NCBI GenBank assembly: GCA_024276465.1 | Contig: JAJRXD010000079.1 | Span: forward strand, 1-59,348 | Origin: Deltaproteobacteria bacterium | GTDB taxonomy: Bacteria; Desulfobacterota; WTBG01; CAIYCZ01; CAIRTM01 | Direction: 5' to 3' | Length of the DNA stretch: 59,348 bases | Part shown: one piece after another, positions 1 to 8,510 of the stretch | How positions within the stretch are numbered: position 1 is the stretch's first letter | Layout: each line of letters begins with the position of its first letter | Notes under the pieces: model-generated | Told to the model about the DNA's origin: nothing | The model's database searches: none | The model's input: the letters and a program-made list of their open reading frames with translations, nothing else | Translations under genes and position numbers: made by a program

Positions 1-1
1 A

Positions 2-724
2 AAATATAAAAGAATTACTGATTCAAAGAGATGGTTCTTCAGGGCATATGGAGATTACCGGCAGGGTGTTAAACTTATAGGTCAGAAAACCGACCTGCAA
101 GAACCCTTCTCCGGTGCTGTTCACAGGCTTGAATGGAAGCAGGGAAAGCTTCTGACACGGGATGAGGTCATTCTGCCGGGCGGGCTTGGTATCTACAGTT
201 TTAATGAAGGGGACATTGACAGCGACGGGAGCAGAGAATATGTTGTATTCAGCAGGGGCAAGTTCAGCTCAGGATATAATCTTTCCATCCTGTCATATAC
301 CGGCAGGGTTGAGTGGACGGACCCTGACAAGCTTGGCGGCTCCCCAAACTCTTTTGTCATAAACAGGTTTGGGGATGACCTGGAGCAGACAAAAATTGTC
401 CCACTCAGGATCTTATGTGAAGACATTAACAATGATGGAAGGCTTGATGTTATTGTTGCCAGGAATTCAAAAGAGGGAAAGAATTTAATTAAAAAAATTA
501 TTTTTTATGATCAGGGTGAAGTATTATGCCTTCAGTGGGACGGGTCAGACCTTGTGTCCAACTGGAAAAGCGGGCTGCTGCATGACTATGTGACTGATTA
601 TATGTTGGAGGATTTTGATAATGATGGCAGAAAGGAGCTCTATATTTTATCGGTTTCAGAGGAGGGGTTCTTCGGCAAAACAAAAAACAGGATAACCGGG
701 TTTAAAACCCCTGTTTATCAGTAG
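2..724 (+). CDS. FG-GAP/VCBS-type repeat protein, C-terminal part
   Basis: This frame is open from the window edge to a TAG at 722-724, so the start lies outside the window. The visible 240 residues contain three Asp-rich calcium-loop-like motifs: DIDSDGSREYV, DINNDGRLDVIV and DFDNDGRKELYIL. Each is followed by a short hydrophobic strand, the pattern of FG-GAP/VCBS beta-propeller blades. Such proteins are usually exported or surface-exposed; the signal peptide would be upstream and cannot be seen. A 9-bp inverted repeat follows the stop (734-742 and 756-764) but has no T-run. The family call rests on the repeated motif; the specific function is unknown. Confidence 0.7.
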   Translation, partial: KYKRITDSKRWFFRAYGDYRQGVKLIGQKTDLQEPFSGAVHRLEWKQGKLLTRDEVILPGGLGIYSFNEGDIDSDGSREYVVFSRGKFSSGYNLSILSYTGRVEWTDPDKLGGSPNSFVINRFGDDLEQTKIVPLRILCEDINNDGRLDVIVARNSKEGKNLIKKIIFYDQGEVLCLQWDGSDLVSNWKSGLLHDYVTDYMLEDFDNDGRKELYILSVSEEGFFGKTKNRITGFKTPVYQ

Positions 725-1053
725 AGGTCTTTCTTGATTTCAAACACAACCATACTGAAATCAAATACTTGCAATCCATCAATAATAAAAATTCTGCTGA
801 GACCTGTCTGCCATTATTTCTGAATGGCAAACTAAATGAATATGGTTGGCAAAATTGTCTTGCGATTATCGCAAGGATAAGAATTTTTAAGCTTGAAATA
901 CATTTTTATTGGTATTACGGGCTGTCAATCAATTTAATATACTGAAAAAACTTTTGATTACTAAAAAAACACTAAAGTTCTTAATAATTAATGTCGAAAG
1001 CTCTCCTAAATCAGTTAAAGGTAAGAAAATCACAATTAGAGAAAGGAGAAATC
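725..1053. other. Intergenic region with two short inverted repeats
   Basis: No coding frame is convincing here. A 9-bp perfect inverted repeat at 734-742/756-764 follows the upstream stop codon, and a 7-bp one (CTTGCGA-TTA-TCGCAAG) lies at 859-875. Neither has a proper poly-T tail, so terminator function is uncertain; the second could equally be an operator. The AT-rich stretch before 1054 presumably carries the promoter of the small gene. Confidence 0.4.
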
Positions 1054-1164
1054 ATGGTTAAATCAAAGAAAGTAAGGTGTTGCGCAAAAACAAAAATAGG
1101 AAAAAGATGTAAAAACAGCGCGGCCGGAAGGTCAAAATTCTGTTCTTCTCACAGGGGAAAATAG
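1054..1164 (+). CDS. 36-residue Cys/His-rich basic protein
   Basis: A short gene with a strong ribosome-binding site (GAAAGGAG, 5 nt before the ATG) and a good terminator 30 bp after its TAG. The protein is very basic and has the spacing CC-x8-CK-x9-C-x2-H, as in RCCAKTKIGKRCKN followed by KFCSSH. This resembles the small zinc-binding-looking domain seen as 'C-TK-G-RCKN...FC--H' in many short bacterial and phage proteins (DUF5763-like). I infer metal binding, perhaps with nucleic acid, from the residues alone. The RBS, tight terminator and conserved-looking motif make a real gene likely despite its size. Confidence 0.65.
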   Translation: MVKSKKVRCCAKTKIGKRCKNSAAGRSKFCSSHRGK

Positions 1165-1193
1165 CATATAGAAGTTTCCTGTTGTGACAAGTT

Positions 1194-1225
1194 AAAAGGG
1201 GCTTGGATTCATTCAGCCCCTTTTT
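1194..1225. terminator. Bidirectional rho-independent terminator
   Basis: A perfect 10-bp stem, AAAAGGGGCT (1194-1203) and AGCCCCTTTT (1215-1224), with an 11-nt loop. A-rich and T-rich arms make it usable in both directions. It sits between the convergent small gene ending at 1164 and the membrane-protein gene ending at 1235. Confidence 0.85.
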
Positions 1226-1234
1226 AATTGCCTG

Positions 1235-1483
1235 TTATCTGGCTGATGTAGTTGCTTTCGCCTTTTCTTTTTCCATGTTTTTATGATGCTTTTCCAGCTT
1301 ATATTGAAGAAGTTCTTTTTTTGCTTTTTCGTCCTCTTTCATCTTCTTTTCAAGTTTTTCAATCCAAAATATGCAGAACAGACACGTAAGTGGAACCATA
1401 TATTGTGATGCCCCTGGAAATTTATAAATACTATAAAAGGCTACTGTCAGGAGAAATAATTCGAAAAGGGTTAAAAAGTTCAT
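1235..1483 (-). CDS. Small membrane protein with charged C-terminal helix
   Basis: An 82-residue protein of no recognised family. The N-terminal half has two hydrophobic segments (about residues 3-20 and 28-42). The second half is a Lys/Glu-rich helix (KLEKKMKEDEKAKKEL onward) that looks like a coiled coil or a cytoplasmic basic tail. It ends right at the shared terminator. The ATG at 1483 is preceded by a weak GTGGGG-type ribosome-binding site. Function unknown. Confidence 0.5.
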   Translation of the reverse strand: MNFLTLFELFLLTVAFYSIYKFPGASQYMVPLTCLFCIFWIEKLEKKMKEDEKAKKELLQYKLEKHHKNMEKEKAKATTSAR

Positions 1484-1971
1484 TTTAAGACCCCACTTGT
1501 TATAATTTTTTGTTTGTTTTAAGAGAAGAAAGAGATTTTTTTATGTACGAAGTGATAATCGGCAAGGGGAGAGCATATCTTTAAGGTGATTATATACATA
1601 ACAACTTAACAGGGACAGCGGGGCTGTTGAAAAAGACCCCACTTCCCCTGTTAAGTTGCTTTCACGGAGACTTTAGCTCAAGCTTCTTTATGACCCCTCG
1701 CTACCCAATGGGCGCCCACTTGGAGTGGCCTGCAGTACCAGGAGATCATAATGGTTAATAATGGACTGGGGGATGATAATGAATTGTCATCAATAAAAAT
1801 GTCAAGTCGTTTGTTTTTAACGTATTGTTATTTCAACTGGTTATGCAAATTTGCACTTCGGACAATAAATCCGTTGATCCAATGCTCAATATTAATGATA
1901 GGTAATTTCAGCAGGCGTGTAAAAAATCAACAAGGGACAAAGAGATATAATTCTTGCGAGGAACAACAGCA
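1484..1971. other. Intergenic region with 12-bp inverted repeat, possible insertion remnant
   Basis: No gene is supported. A perfect 12-bp inverted repeat, AACTTAACAGGG (1603-1614) and CCCTGTTAAGTT (1646-1657), encloses a 31-nt loop. The loop contains AAGACCCCACTT, which also occurs just before the gene starting at 1483. The stretch near 1690-1712, read in reverse, shares short words (GGGTAGCGA, GTCATA) with the edge of the transposase relic near 3840-3860. I infer a decayed small mobile element. Confidence 0.4.
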
Positions 1972-2628
1972 TTACAGGGCAATCTTCTCTCGTAAAAAAC
2001 TGAATCTACTTGCAACGTAATATTTTCGGATATCGCTTTCTAAGATAGACCCCAGCTTTACTTTAAAATCCTTTGCTTTAAATCCATCCAGTCTTTCTGT
2101 TAATTTGGAAAGCTGTTCTGGCTTCAGTTTTGGGAAGTCAATCCCCTTTCTTAACAGAAATTCCATATCAAAACAGTCCCTTATTTCCCCCCTATCCATC
2201 AGCGCTGCAATTTTGTTTTTCATGGTCTGTTCCAATGTGTGTGTTCTTAGGATCACTTGTTTGTTGCTGTACTTTGAATAAGCGATCCTTTCCATAAAAT
2301 CACAGTCTTTAAGCTCTTTTCTTATCTCGATTTTAAGTCGTTTTGGATAAGCGTGTGAACGAATCTCAAATAAAATGGTATAGTGTTTTAACCAGGCATC
2401 TGTAACTTCATACTCCAGCTTTAAAATCTTTCTGAAATTTTTAAAGTAGTTTTGAACCGGAATTTTTTTTATGAACCAAAAGTCAAGGTCAACCGAATAT
2501 CTTTTTAATTCATAACATAATCTCAGCATTGTTCCCCCGCCAAAAACCAGAGGGGCAAGGAGATTGTTGTTCTTTAACTTCTCTAACACCTCTATTTCAA
2601 ATATTTCATGTTTTGCGAAAGTATCCAT
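1972..2628 (-). CDS. AbiEii-type nucleotidyltransferase toxin
   Basis: This 218-residue protein has the minimal nucleotidyltransferase signature near its N-terminus: VFGGGTMLRLCYELKRYS followed by VDLDFWF, i.e. GG...R-S-x-DLDF. This is the hallmark of AbiEii/AbiGii (DUF1814) toxins of type IV abortive-infection systems, which modify tRNA or other targets with NTPs. It is shorter than typical AbiEii proteins (about 300 residues). The ATG lies 23 bp inside the upstream antitoxin gene, so the two are probably translationally coupled. Expected role: phage defence or a stability module, in the cytoplasm. Confidence 0.8.
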   Translation of the reverse strand: MDTFAKHEIFEIEVLEKLKNNNLLAPLVFGGGTMLRLCYELKRYSVDLDFWFIKKIPVQNYFKNFRKILKLEYEVTDAWLKHYTILFEIRSHAYPKRLKIEIRKELKDCDFMERIAYSKYSNKQVILRTHTLEQTMKNKIAALMDRGEIRDCFDMEFLLRKGIDFPKLKPEQLSKLTERLDGFKAKDFKVKLGSILESDIRKYYVASRFSFLREKIAL

Positions 2629-3199
2629 TTTCTTTAAATAATTTTATTGTTTTTGAAGGGTATTTATTCATCATCACTCTGATCTCAGCTCTATTAAACT
2701 TACTGAAATCTATAGAATCAATGTCGAGGCTGTAGCGTCCAAGTGACATCAGGTAAAGCGCATCAAGAAAAGCTTTTTCCGGAGTGGCAATAAAGAAGTC
2801 TTTTTCTTTTCTAAACCCAAAATATAAGTTTGGACTTATCTTCGTATAACTAAAGACTGCATTTTCTATTTCTATCTCTTTGGTCCTTTTTACAACAACC
2901 GATTCAATGAAATCCCTTTGCATTTGAGTTGTAATTCCATAATAATCCAGTGCGGTAATTAAAGATATGTATGAGGGCACCTGGATAATATTTGCCAAAA
3001 TGAATTGCTCAGTTCCTTCGAGTCGATTCCATTTTTCTTTTAGGACATAAATATTTCTTTTAATTCTGATTAACAAACCCTGTTTAATATACCTATTGGC
3101 AGAAACTTTAGAAGACTGGAGCGAGATTCCGAGACCCCTGGAAATTTCCTCATGTCCAAAATAGAATTTCTTTATTTTGTTTAATTCTAGAATTTTCAT
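2606..3199 (-). CDS. AbiEi-type antitoxin / transcriptional regulator
   Basis: About 197 residues. The N-terminal winged-helix part (HEEISRGLGISLQSSKVSAN, then IKQGLLIRIKRNIYVL) is followed by a domain containing ITALDYYG and ATPEKAFLDALYL, as in AbiEi antitoxins (FIATPEKALLDLLY pattern). In AbiE systems this protein represses the operon and neutralises AbiEii. I start at the ATG at 3199; a TTG one codon upstream is possible. A palindrome immediately upstream (3211-3230) fits autoregulation. The gene overlaps its toxin by 23 bp. Confidence 0.8.
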   Translation of the reverse strand: MKILELNKIKKFYFGHEEISRGLGISLQSSKVSANRYIKQGLLIRIKRNIYVLKEKWNRLEGTEQFILANIIQVPSYISLITALDYYGITTQMQRDFIESVVVKRTKEIEIENAVFSYTKISPNLYFGFRKEKDFFIATPEKAFLDALYLMSLGRYSLDIDSIDFSKFNRAEIRVMMNKYPSKTIKLFKENGYFRKT

Positions 3200-3530
3200 C
3201 AAACATACTCAATTAACATTACTGTTAATTTAATGTATCTGACAAAATTGACTTTGTCAAAATGATAAACTTAAGGGGTTCCATTAATACACTGGCAATA
3301 TCCGGCAACTTTTTGATATAAAAAAAGTTTTTAGAAATAAATGTAATGTAATTACCGCTCGGGGTGACAGCAAAAAATATTATTGTAACAAACAAAGACT
3401 TTTTGCATGCATTTTCCCGTTCAGCATTGATTCTATGTTTTTCTCTTTTCAAACAACATGGCAACCATCGGACTTATATCGCGCAGTTTATCAGTAGCAG
3501 AGAGGGGACGCCCTTAAATATCTAAATAAC
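3200..3530. other. Intergenic region between TA operon and transposase relic
   Basis: Apart from the palindrome at 3211-3230 no gene or strong signal is seen. An open frame on the minus strand (3225-3464) has no ribosome-binding site and no recognisable domain, and I do not count it as a gene. Confidence 0.4.
3211..3230. promoter_or_regulatory. Putative AbiEi operator
   Basis: A perfect 7-bp inverted repeat, AATTAAC-ATTACT-GTTAATT, lies 12 bp upstream of the antitoxin ATG. AbiEi proteins are known to repress their own operon by binding inverted repeats at the promoter; the assignment here is inferred from position. Confidence 0.5.
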
Positions 3531-3833
3531 TCAATCTATCAACTGATAGTTGTTTTGCCCGGCGATCTCTTCACCCCTTTTAACGGCATAGCTGACTGCA
3601 GGGATTGTTAAGGAGAATATTTTTGCCAATTCCGTTATCGACACCTTCAGCTCTCTAACCGCCCAGTAACAATACAAGCTAAATTTCTTCCTGGCATATA
3701 ATCGATTTATACCGGTTCTGAAACAGAACCCCGTGGCGCTTGTACTTGCGGTTGAAGTAAACTGCATATCCTGTCAGCAAACGCATCATCAATTTTGAGA
3801 TCGGAACACTTCCCGTGCGAAATAGAAAATGGG
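3531..3833 (-). pseudogene. Relic of REP-associated (Y1) transposase
   Basis: Two pieces of an IS200/REP-type tyrosine transposase lie in different frames. Upstream piece (about 3725-3833): HFLFRTGSVPISKLMMRLL, then YAVYFNRKYKRHGVLFQNRY, the classic Y1-transposase core. Downstream piece (3531 to about 3700): CYWAVRELKVSITELAKIF followed by PAVSYAVKRGEEIA, the DnaA-like C-terminal helix-turn-helix of this family. The N-terminus, the HUH region and the middle are missing, so there is both a large internal deletion and a frame change. It cannot encode an active enzyme. Confidence 0.75.
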
Positions 3834-3866
3834 CGTAGCGAAAAAGGAGTCATAAGGATTGAAAAG

Positions 3867-4205
3867 TTAGTCCGCTATGATTTCATTTAATCCTTCAATA
3901 ACAAGAGACAGTTGCTCTGCAGATACTGTAGTGATTTTCTTGCCTATACGGTTAACAGAAAGAGTGCGTATTTGACTAATTTTTACCCAGGATTTTTTAG
4001 GCAGTTTTGAACCAGTTAGTTCAAGCGTCAAAGGAAATCCTGCACGTTGAGGCTGACTTGTAATGGCGATAACTATTACTGTTCCGGAACGTTCATTAAA
4101 AACATTATGGCTTAAAATGAGAACAGGGCGTAAACCGCCCTGTTCACTTCCAATAATTGGATTTAAATCTGCCCAGTAAACATTTCCTCTTAATATTCCG
4201 GCCAT
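3867..4205 (-). CDS. mazF: MazF/PemK-family mRNA interferase toxin
   Basis: 112 residues matching MazF/PemK throughout: RGNVYWADLNPIIGSEQGG at the N-terminus, RPVLILS, then VIVIAITSQ and the C-terminal VSAEQLSLVIEGLNEII. The family cleaves mRNA at short motifs. The gene starts inside the end of the antitoxin gene (16-bp overlap), the normal antitoxin-first order. Length and motifs are complete, so it should be active. Confidence 0.9.
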   Translation of the reverse strand: MAGILRGNVYWADLNPIIGSEQGGLRPVLILSHNVFNERSGTVIVIAITSQPQRAGFPLTLELTGSKLPKKSWVKISQIRTLSVNRIGKKITTVSAEQLSLVIEGLNEIIAD

Positions 4206-4432
4206 TCTTCTAACTCAATTGAGAATCCTTCTTCGGCTATCGCCTGCTCATAATCGGGATCCAGCTTAGCGCACTCCCGAGCAAGGCGACTTTTTTCAAG
4301 CCGAGATATCTTTTCTTCGACAGCTGATTGAATTGCTTTGCTTCTGTTTGGAAAAATATTAGACTCTACAAGGTAATCCAAACGCCTCAAAAGACTTCTT
4401 TCAATTGTTATAGCGATTTTCGATGCTGCCAT
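4190..4432 (-). CDS. MazE-like ribbon-helix-helix antitoxin
   Basis: An 80-residue protein beginning MAASKIAITIERSLLRRLD, a ribbon-helix-helix DNA-binding N-terminus, with a C-terminal acidic tail (EEGFSIELEEWPEY) of the kind that blocks MazF. I chose the ATG at 4432 because GGAGG lies 7 nt upstream; a longer frame to 4468 would run through the operator. It binds the toxin encoded directly downstream and probably represses the operon through the palindrome at 4452-4470. Confidence 0.85.
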   Translation of the reverse strand: MAASKIAITIERSLLRRLDYLVESNIFPNRSKAIQSAVEEKISRLEKSRLARECAKLDPDYEQAIAEEGFSIELEEWPEY

Positions 4433-4451
4433 ATCATCACCTCCAGTATGA

Positions 4452-4470
4452 GTATGATAATATATCATAC
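4452..4470. promoter_or_regulatory. Putative MazE operator / promoter
   Basis: Perfect 8-bp inverted repeat GTATGATA-ATA-TATCATAC, 20 bp before the antitoxin ATG. It contains TATGAT and TATTAT words usable as a -10 element on the minus strand. The position is typical for autoregulation by a ribbon-helix-helix antitoxin. Confidence 0.6.
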
Positions 4471-4646
4471 TTTTAAGAAAATTTCAAGCAGTAAAATTAT
4501 TTTATGGTGTCCCCGGTTCCGAATAATTTCTGTTCATTTAGTTCTGAGTTTGTTATTTAATATTTCAACTTTATTAAGAATGAGCCAAAATTTGTATGCT
4601 TTGCGGAAGTATTATAAAATAAAAATCGCCATGGAATTGAAACATC

Positions 4647-6182
4647 ATGAATCTTGGAAATTTTCCTGATAATGCTGCGGAAAAATATCCGGATAAAACT
4701 GCTGTAATTTGTGGCAACAAAAAAGCAATTTACCATGAGCTTAAATCAAGAGTTGAGAAACTTGCTGCCGCACTTTATTCTCTCGGTATAATCAAAGGAT
4801 CAAAAGCAGGCATAATAGCCTTTAACTCTATTGAGTATATAGAAGCCATTTTTGCACTTATGAAACTTGGCGCAGTCTGTGTGCCTTTAAACCACAGGTT
4901 AACTCAAGGTGAGATTAAAGAGCTTGCGGAACATGCTGAGATTGGTACGCTTTTTTTTGAAAATGCCCTGGCGGGAAAAGTCCCTTTTGACCTGCCAAAA
5001 ATTAAAAACTTCATAAGTTTTGATGCTGGTAGCGGCTATGTCGGGTATGAATCCCTTGTTTCGGATTCGTTTTTTCCATCTCATTCTATAAACATCAATG
5101 AACAGGATGAAGCCTTCATAATCTATACTTCCGGTACAACAGGAAAACCCAGAGGGGTTATGCTGACACATGGAAATCTAATATCAAATGCCGGAAATTA
5201 TTCCGAAGCCTATGGAATGACACATGATGATATAGAGCTTGCACCGACACCTCTTTTCCATGCCTCAACCCTGGGCCGTGTTTTTACGTATGTTTCCAAC
5301 TGTACTGCATTTATTCTGTGCAGGAGGTTCAGCCCTGAGAGCTGCCTTGATTTAATTGAGAAAGAGAGGGTTACTTCCATAACACAGGCTCCGACCATGT
5401 ATCAGATGATGCTTAATGTTTCAATGTCCGGGGATTGGGACAGGAGTTCTGTCAGACGGGTGGTAACAGGGGCTTCCCCAATGTCTGTAAAAGCAAAAAG
5501 GCAGTTAAGGCAGCTGTTTCCAAAGGCAGAATTTTTTGATCTGTACGGCCTTACAGAGGCCTCTCCTGGTGTAACAATTCTTAAACCCCCTGACTTTAAT
5601 CAGAAGATTGAGAGTGTTGGGAAACCCATGAAAGGTGTGGAAGTGTCAATCAGAGACGAAAATGGCAAAACTGTTCCAGCAGGGAATGTGGGGGAAATTT
5701 ATTGCAGGGGCCAGAATGTTATGAAAGGCTATTACAAAGAGCCTGGGGCAACTGCTGAAACCCTGAGGGATGGGTGGCTTTGTACAGGAGACATGGGCAG
5801 GATGGATGATGAAGGGTTTGTCTACATGGCTGGGAGGAAGAAAGAGATAATCATAAGCGGGGGAGAAAACATATATCCCGGGGAGATTGAAAAGATTATA
5901 CTTGAACATCCCTGTGTGGAAGAAACAGCGGTTACCGGTATTCCGGATGAGGTGTGGGGGGAAAGAGTAACAGCAGTTGTTGTGTTAAAAAAAGGCATAA
6001 AATGTACTGAAGAGTCTATTCTGGAATTTTGCAGAAAACATCTTGCAGGATTTAAATGTCCACGCGCTGTATTTTTTACAGATATCCTCTCAAAAAATGC
6101 TTCCAATAAGGTCTCAAAAAAAGAACTGCAAAAGTTGTGTGAAAAACAGGCAACAGGTTGCAGAATCAGCCAGCCCGGATGA
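4647..6182 (+). CDS. Acyl-CoA synthetase (AMP-forming)
   Basis: A 511-residue class I adenylate-forming enzyme activating a carboxylic acid with ATP and CoA. Core motifs are in order: P-loop YTSGTTGKPRGVMLTHGN (about residue 158), YGLTEASP (about 299), TGDMGRMDDEGF (about 380), then GRKKEIIISGGENIYP and a C-terminal lysine in NKVSKKEL (about 488). Length fits medium/long-chain or aryl-CoA ligases; the substrate cannot be told from sequence. The start ATG has a weak GGAAT upstream. It precedes larC by 92 bp on the same strand. Confidence 0.88.
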   Translation: MNLGNFPDNAAEKYPDKTAVICGNKKAIYHELKSRVEKLAAALYSLGIIKGSKAGIIAFNSIEYIEAIFALMKLGAVCVPLNHRLTQGEIKELAEHAEIGTLFFENALAGKVPFDLPKIKNFISFDAGSGYVGYESLVSDSFFPSHSININEQDEAFIIYTSGTTGKPRGVMLTHGNLISNAGNYSEAYGMTHDDIELAPTPLFHASTLGRVFTYVSNCTAFILCRRFSPESCLDLIEKERVTSITQAPTMYQMMLNVSMSGDWDRSSVRRVVTGASPMSVKAKRQLRQLFPKAEFFDLYGLTEASPGVTILKPPDFNQKIESVGKPMKGVEVSIRDENGKTVPAGNVGEIYCRGQNVMKGYYKEPGATAETLRDGWLCTGDMGRMDDEGFVYMAGRKKEIIISGGENIYPGEIEKIILEHPCVEETAVTGIPDEVWGERVTAVVVLKKGIKCTEESILEFCRKHLAGFKCPRAVFFTDILSKNASNKVSKKELQKLCEKQATGCRISQPG

Positions 6183-6274
6183 ATCGTTCATATGAAATAT
6201 GTAATTAAGTTTTCTGTCTGTCTGTGATATATAAATAAATTATATCACCAAGCCATATGAGAGAGTAAATTATA

Positions 6275-7465
6275 ATGAAATGCTTGTATTTTGACTGTTT
6301 TTCCGGCATAAGCGGGGACATGATTCTCGGGGCTCTTATTGACCTGGGGATGTCTCAAAAGTACCTTAAAGATGCGCTTGGCAAACTCAGCGTCCCTGGT
6401 TACAGCATTAAAGTTTCCCGTGCCGTGAGGATGGGAGTTTCTGCAAGACTGGTGAGTGTTAAGAAAGGTGCCGGCAAAACCCGGCATCATCACAGGTCTT
6501 ATAAAGACATTGAAACAATTATTAATAAAAGTTCTCTGAAAAGCCACATCAAGGACAGAAGCATTGACATATTCCATCGCATTGCAAAGGCCGAGTCGAA
6601 AATTCACAACAAAAAGGTTTCAGATGTCCATTTTCACGAGGTGGGAGCCGTAGACTCCATTGTTGACATAGTCGGATCTGTAATCGGGATTGACTGTCTT
6701 GGGGTTGACCTGTTTTGCGCATCCCGTGTGCCACTTGGACATGGCTTTGTTCAATGCCAGCACGGCACAATCCCTGTTCCAGCACCTGCCACACTGCTTC
6801 TGCTGAAGGGGGTTCCTGTTTATGCACCGGGTATAAATTTTGAGCTTGTCACACCTACAGGGGCTGCGATTCTTACAAGCTTTGTCAAAAAATTCGGATC
6901 CATGCCCTCAATGTCAATACTGAAAACAGGCTATGGAGCAGGCACAAGGCAGTTGAAAAGTATTCCGAACATGTTAAGGCTGATCGTGGGAGAGAAAAAG
7001 CTTGCAGCAGGTAAAGATTGTGTTGTTGTTCTTGAGGCAAACATAGATGATATGAATCCGGAATGGACAGGCTATTTGACAGAGAAGCTTTTTGCAGAAG
7101 GTGCCCTGGATGTAACGCTCATACCTGTTCAGATGAAGAAAAACCGGCCCGGAACCCTGATTCAGGTTATATGTTCAGAGGAAAATTGCCAGAAAATTAC
7201 AGATCTGATTTTCCTGGAGTCAACAACAGCCGGGGTTCGATCTTATTGTGCAGAAAGGACTGTGCTTGAAAGGCGCGAGAAAAAGATAAAAACAAAGTTC
7301 GGAATGCTGAAAGTAAAAGTTTTTAAAGACGGATATGGAGAAAGGGTGGCTCCTGAGTTTGAAGAATGCAGGAAGGTTGCATTAAGAAGGAAGGTGGCGT
7401 TAAGAAAGGTTTATGAGGAGGTGATTATAGCTGTCAGGCAGGAAAACAGGCTGGCAGGCGATTAA
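6275..7465 (+). CDS. larC: LarC, nickel-pincer cofactor cyclometallase
   Basis: 396 residues, the full length for LarC (DUF111). LarC uses CTP to insert nickel into the pyridinium bis-thiocarboxylate precursor, giving the NPN cofactor of lactate racemase and related enzymes. Diagnostic motifs: YFDCFSGISGDMILGALIDL at the N-terminus, DVHFHEVGAVDSIVDIVG near residue 119, then TPTGAAIL and EANIDDMNPEW. It is a single frame, unlike the frameshift-fused larC of some lactobacilli. larB and larE are not in the window. Its TAA overlaps the stop codon of the convergent gene at 7462. Confidence 0.92.
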   Translation: MKCLYFDCFSGISGDMILGALIDLGMSQKYLKDALGKLSVPGYSIKVSRAVRMGVSARLVSVKKGAGKTRHHHRSYKDIETIINKSSLKSHIKDRSIDIFHRIAKAESKIHNKKVSDVHFHEVGAVDSIVDIVGSVIGIDCLGVDLFCASRVPLGHGFVQCQHGTIPVPAPATLLLLKGVPVYAPGINFELVTPTGAAILTSFVKKFGSMPSMSILKTGYGAGTRQLKSIPNMLRLIVGEKKLAAGKDCVVVLEANIDDMNPEWTGYLTEKLFAEGALDVTLIPVQMKKNRPGTLIQVICSEENCQKITDLIFLESTTAGVRSYCAERTVLERREKKIKTKFGMLKVKVFKDGYGERVAPEFEECRKVALRRKVALRKVYEEVIIAVRQENRLAGD

Positions 7466-8499
7466 AAAACAAAATCATTGATCCTGCCTATAAGTTTATC
7501 AAGGCTGTGGTTTTCAACCGCATATTTCCTGAATTTCTTTTCATGTTGCTTTTTTCTATTCCCGGGCAGTTTTAAAGCAGCGCAGAGTTTATCTGCCAGG
7601 TCTTTTGGATTGTCCTCAGTAAAAATAAATTCCTCCGGCAGAATTTCTCTGAAAGACTTGTTGGACACTAAAACCAGGGTTTCACAGGCCATTGCTTCAA
7701 GAACAGTTTTGTCAAAAGAACCTGTTGGCGTCAGGTTAACAACAATGTCGCTTTTGTTGAAATAAGCAGGTGCATCTGAATTAACAATTTTTGGAGAAAA
7801 TTTAACTTTCTGCTTTTTTATAAGTTCACGGGCAGCAGTTTTTAATTTTTTTTCATATTCAATGTCCTCTTCAAGCATGGGGGATCCGATAATACGCAGG
7901 GTGAAGTCCATATTTTTCTCATCAAGAATTTTTGCAGATTCAATCAGACATTCTATCTTTTTTATTTTAGAAATCCTCCCTATATACAGGATCGCCCCCT
8001 TTGTTTTTTCTGTTTTTTTGTCTTTCTGAAAAACAGATGTGTCAATTCCTGCCGGCATTAAACAGGTTTTTTTGTACTGGTTGGCAAACGCAAAAGGGGA
8101 TGTGCAGAAAACAGCGTCAGCCATCCTGACAGCCATCCGTGCAGTCGGACTGCCCATTGGGTGGTTAAACCACAGAAAAATTTTTTTGTGCCACAACCTC
8201 CAGGCAAGCCCGCCCAAAACAGCATAAACTGGATTCATGTGAATGAAAACTGCATCATAACTGCCCCTCTCCCGGAAAATAAACCTGTAAAACCTGGATA
8301 TATATTTTATTCGCGACCTGTCCTTTTCTTTGCCAAGGGTTAATACCCTCACGTTTTCCGGCAGGTAGTACTCTCCTTTTTGCAGACAAATGACCAGTAT
8401 TGAGGAATATTTTTCAGCAAGCTTTTTTATCCACGCATGAAAGAAGCCAAGCACATCATCTTTAATATCAATTTTTTGAGTTAATATCAGTAAATTCAT
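7462..8499 (-). CDS. Glycosyltransferase, GT4-like
   Basis: About 345 residues with a GT-B fold: N-terminal MNLLILTQK strand, the middle ILYIGRISKIKKIECLIESA (start of the donor-binding domain), and the EX7E-type FDKTVLEAMACE near residue 265. It should transfer a sugar from a nucleotide donor onto a cytoplasmic acceptor of the surface glycan. I start at the ATG at 8499; the frame opens five codons earlier with a TTG. It is the last gene of the minus-strand locus, stop-to-stop with larC, and lies 11 bp after the vapC stop. Confidence 0.82.
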   Translation of the reverse strand: MNLLILTQKIDIKDDVLGFFHAWIKKLAEKYSSILVICLQKGEYYLPENVRVLTLGKEKDRSRIKYISRFYRFIFRERGSYDAVFIHMNPVYAVLGGLAWRLWHKKIFLWFNHPMGSPTARMAVRMADAVFCTSPFAFANQYKKTCLMPAGIDTSVFQKDKKTEKTKGAILYIGRISKIKKIECLIESAKILDEKNMDFTLRIIGSPMLEEDIEYEKKLKTAARELIKKQKVKFSPKIVNSDAPAYFNKSDIVVNLTPTGSFDKTVLEAMACETLVLVSNKSFREILPEEFIFTEDNPKDLADKLCAALKLPGNRKKQHEKKFRKYAVENHSLDKLIGRINDFVF

Positions 8500-8510
8500 A
8501 GGTAAACTAT

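Noticed and set aside
1751-2020. Open frame of 89 codons on + strand
   Set aside because: It runs antisense into the end of the AbiEii gene, has no recognisable domain and its composition does not look coding.
3225-3464. Open frame of 79 codons on the minus strand
   Set aside because: No ribosome-binding site, no recognisable motif, and it covers the region holding the AbiEi promoter and operator.
4328-4669. Open frame on + strand overlapping the MazE gene and acyl-CoA synthetase start
   Set aside because: Antisense to a well-supported antitoxin gene and its operator; no homology seen.
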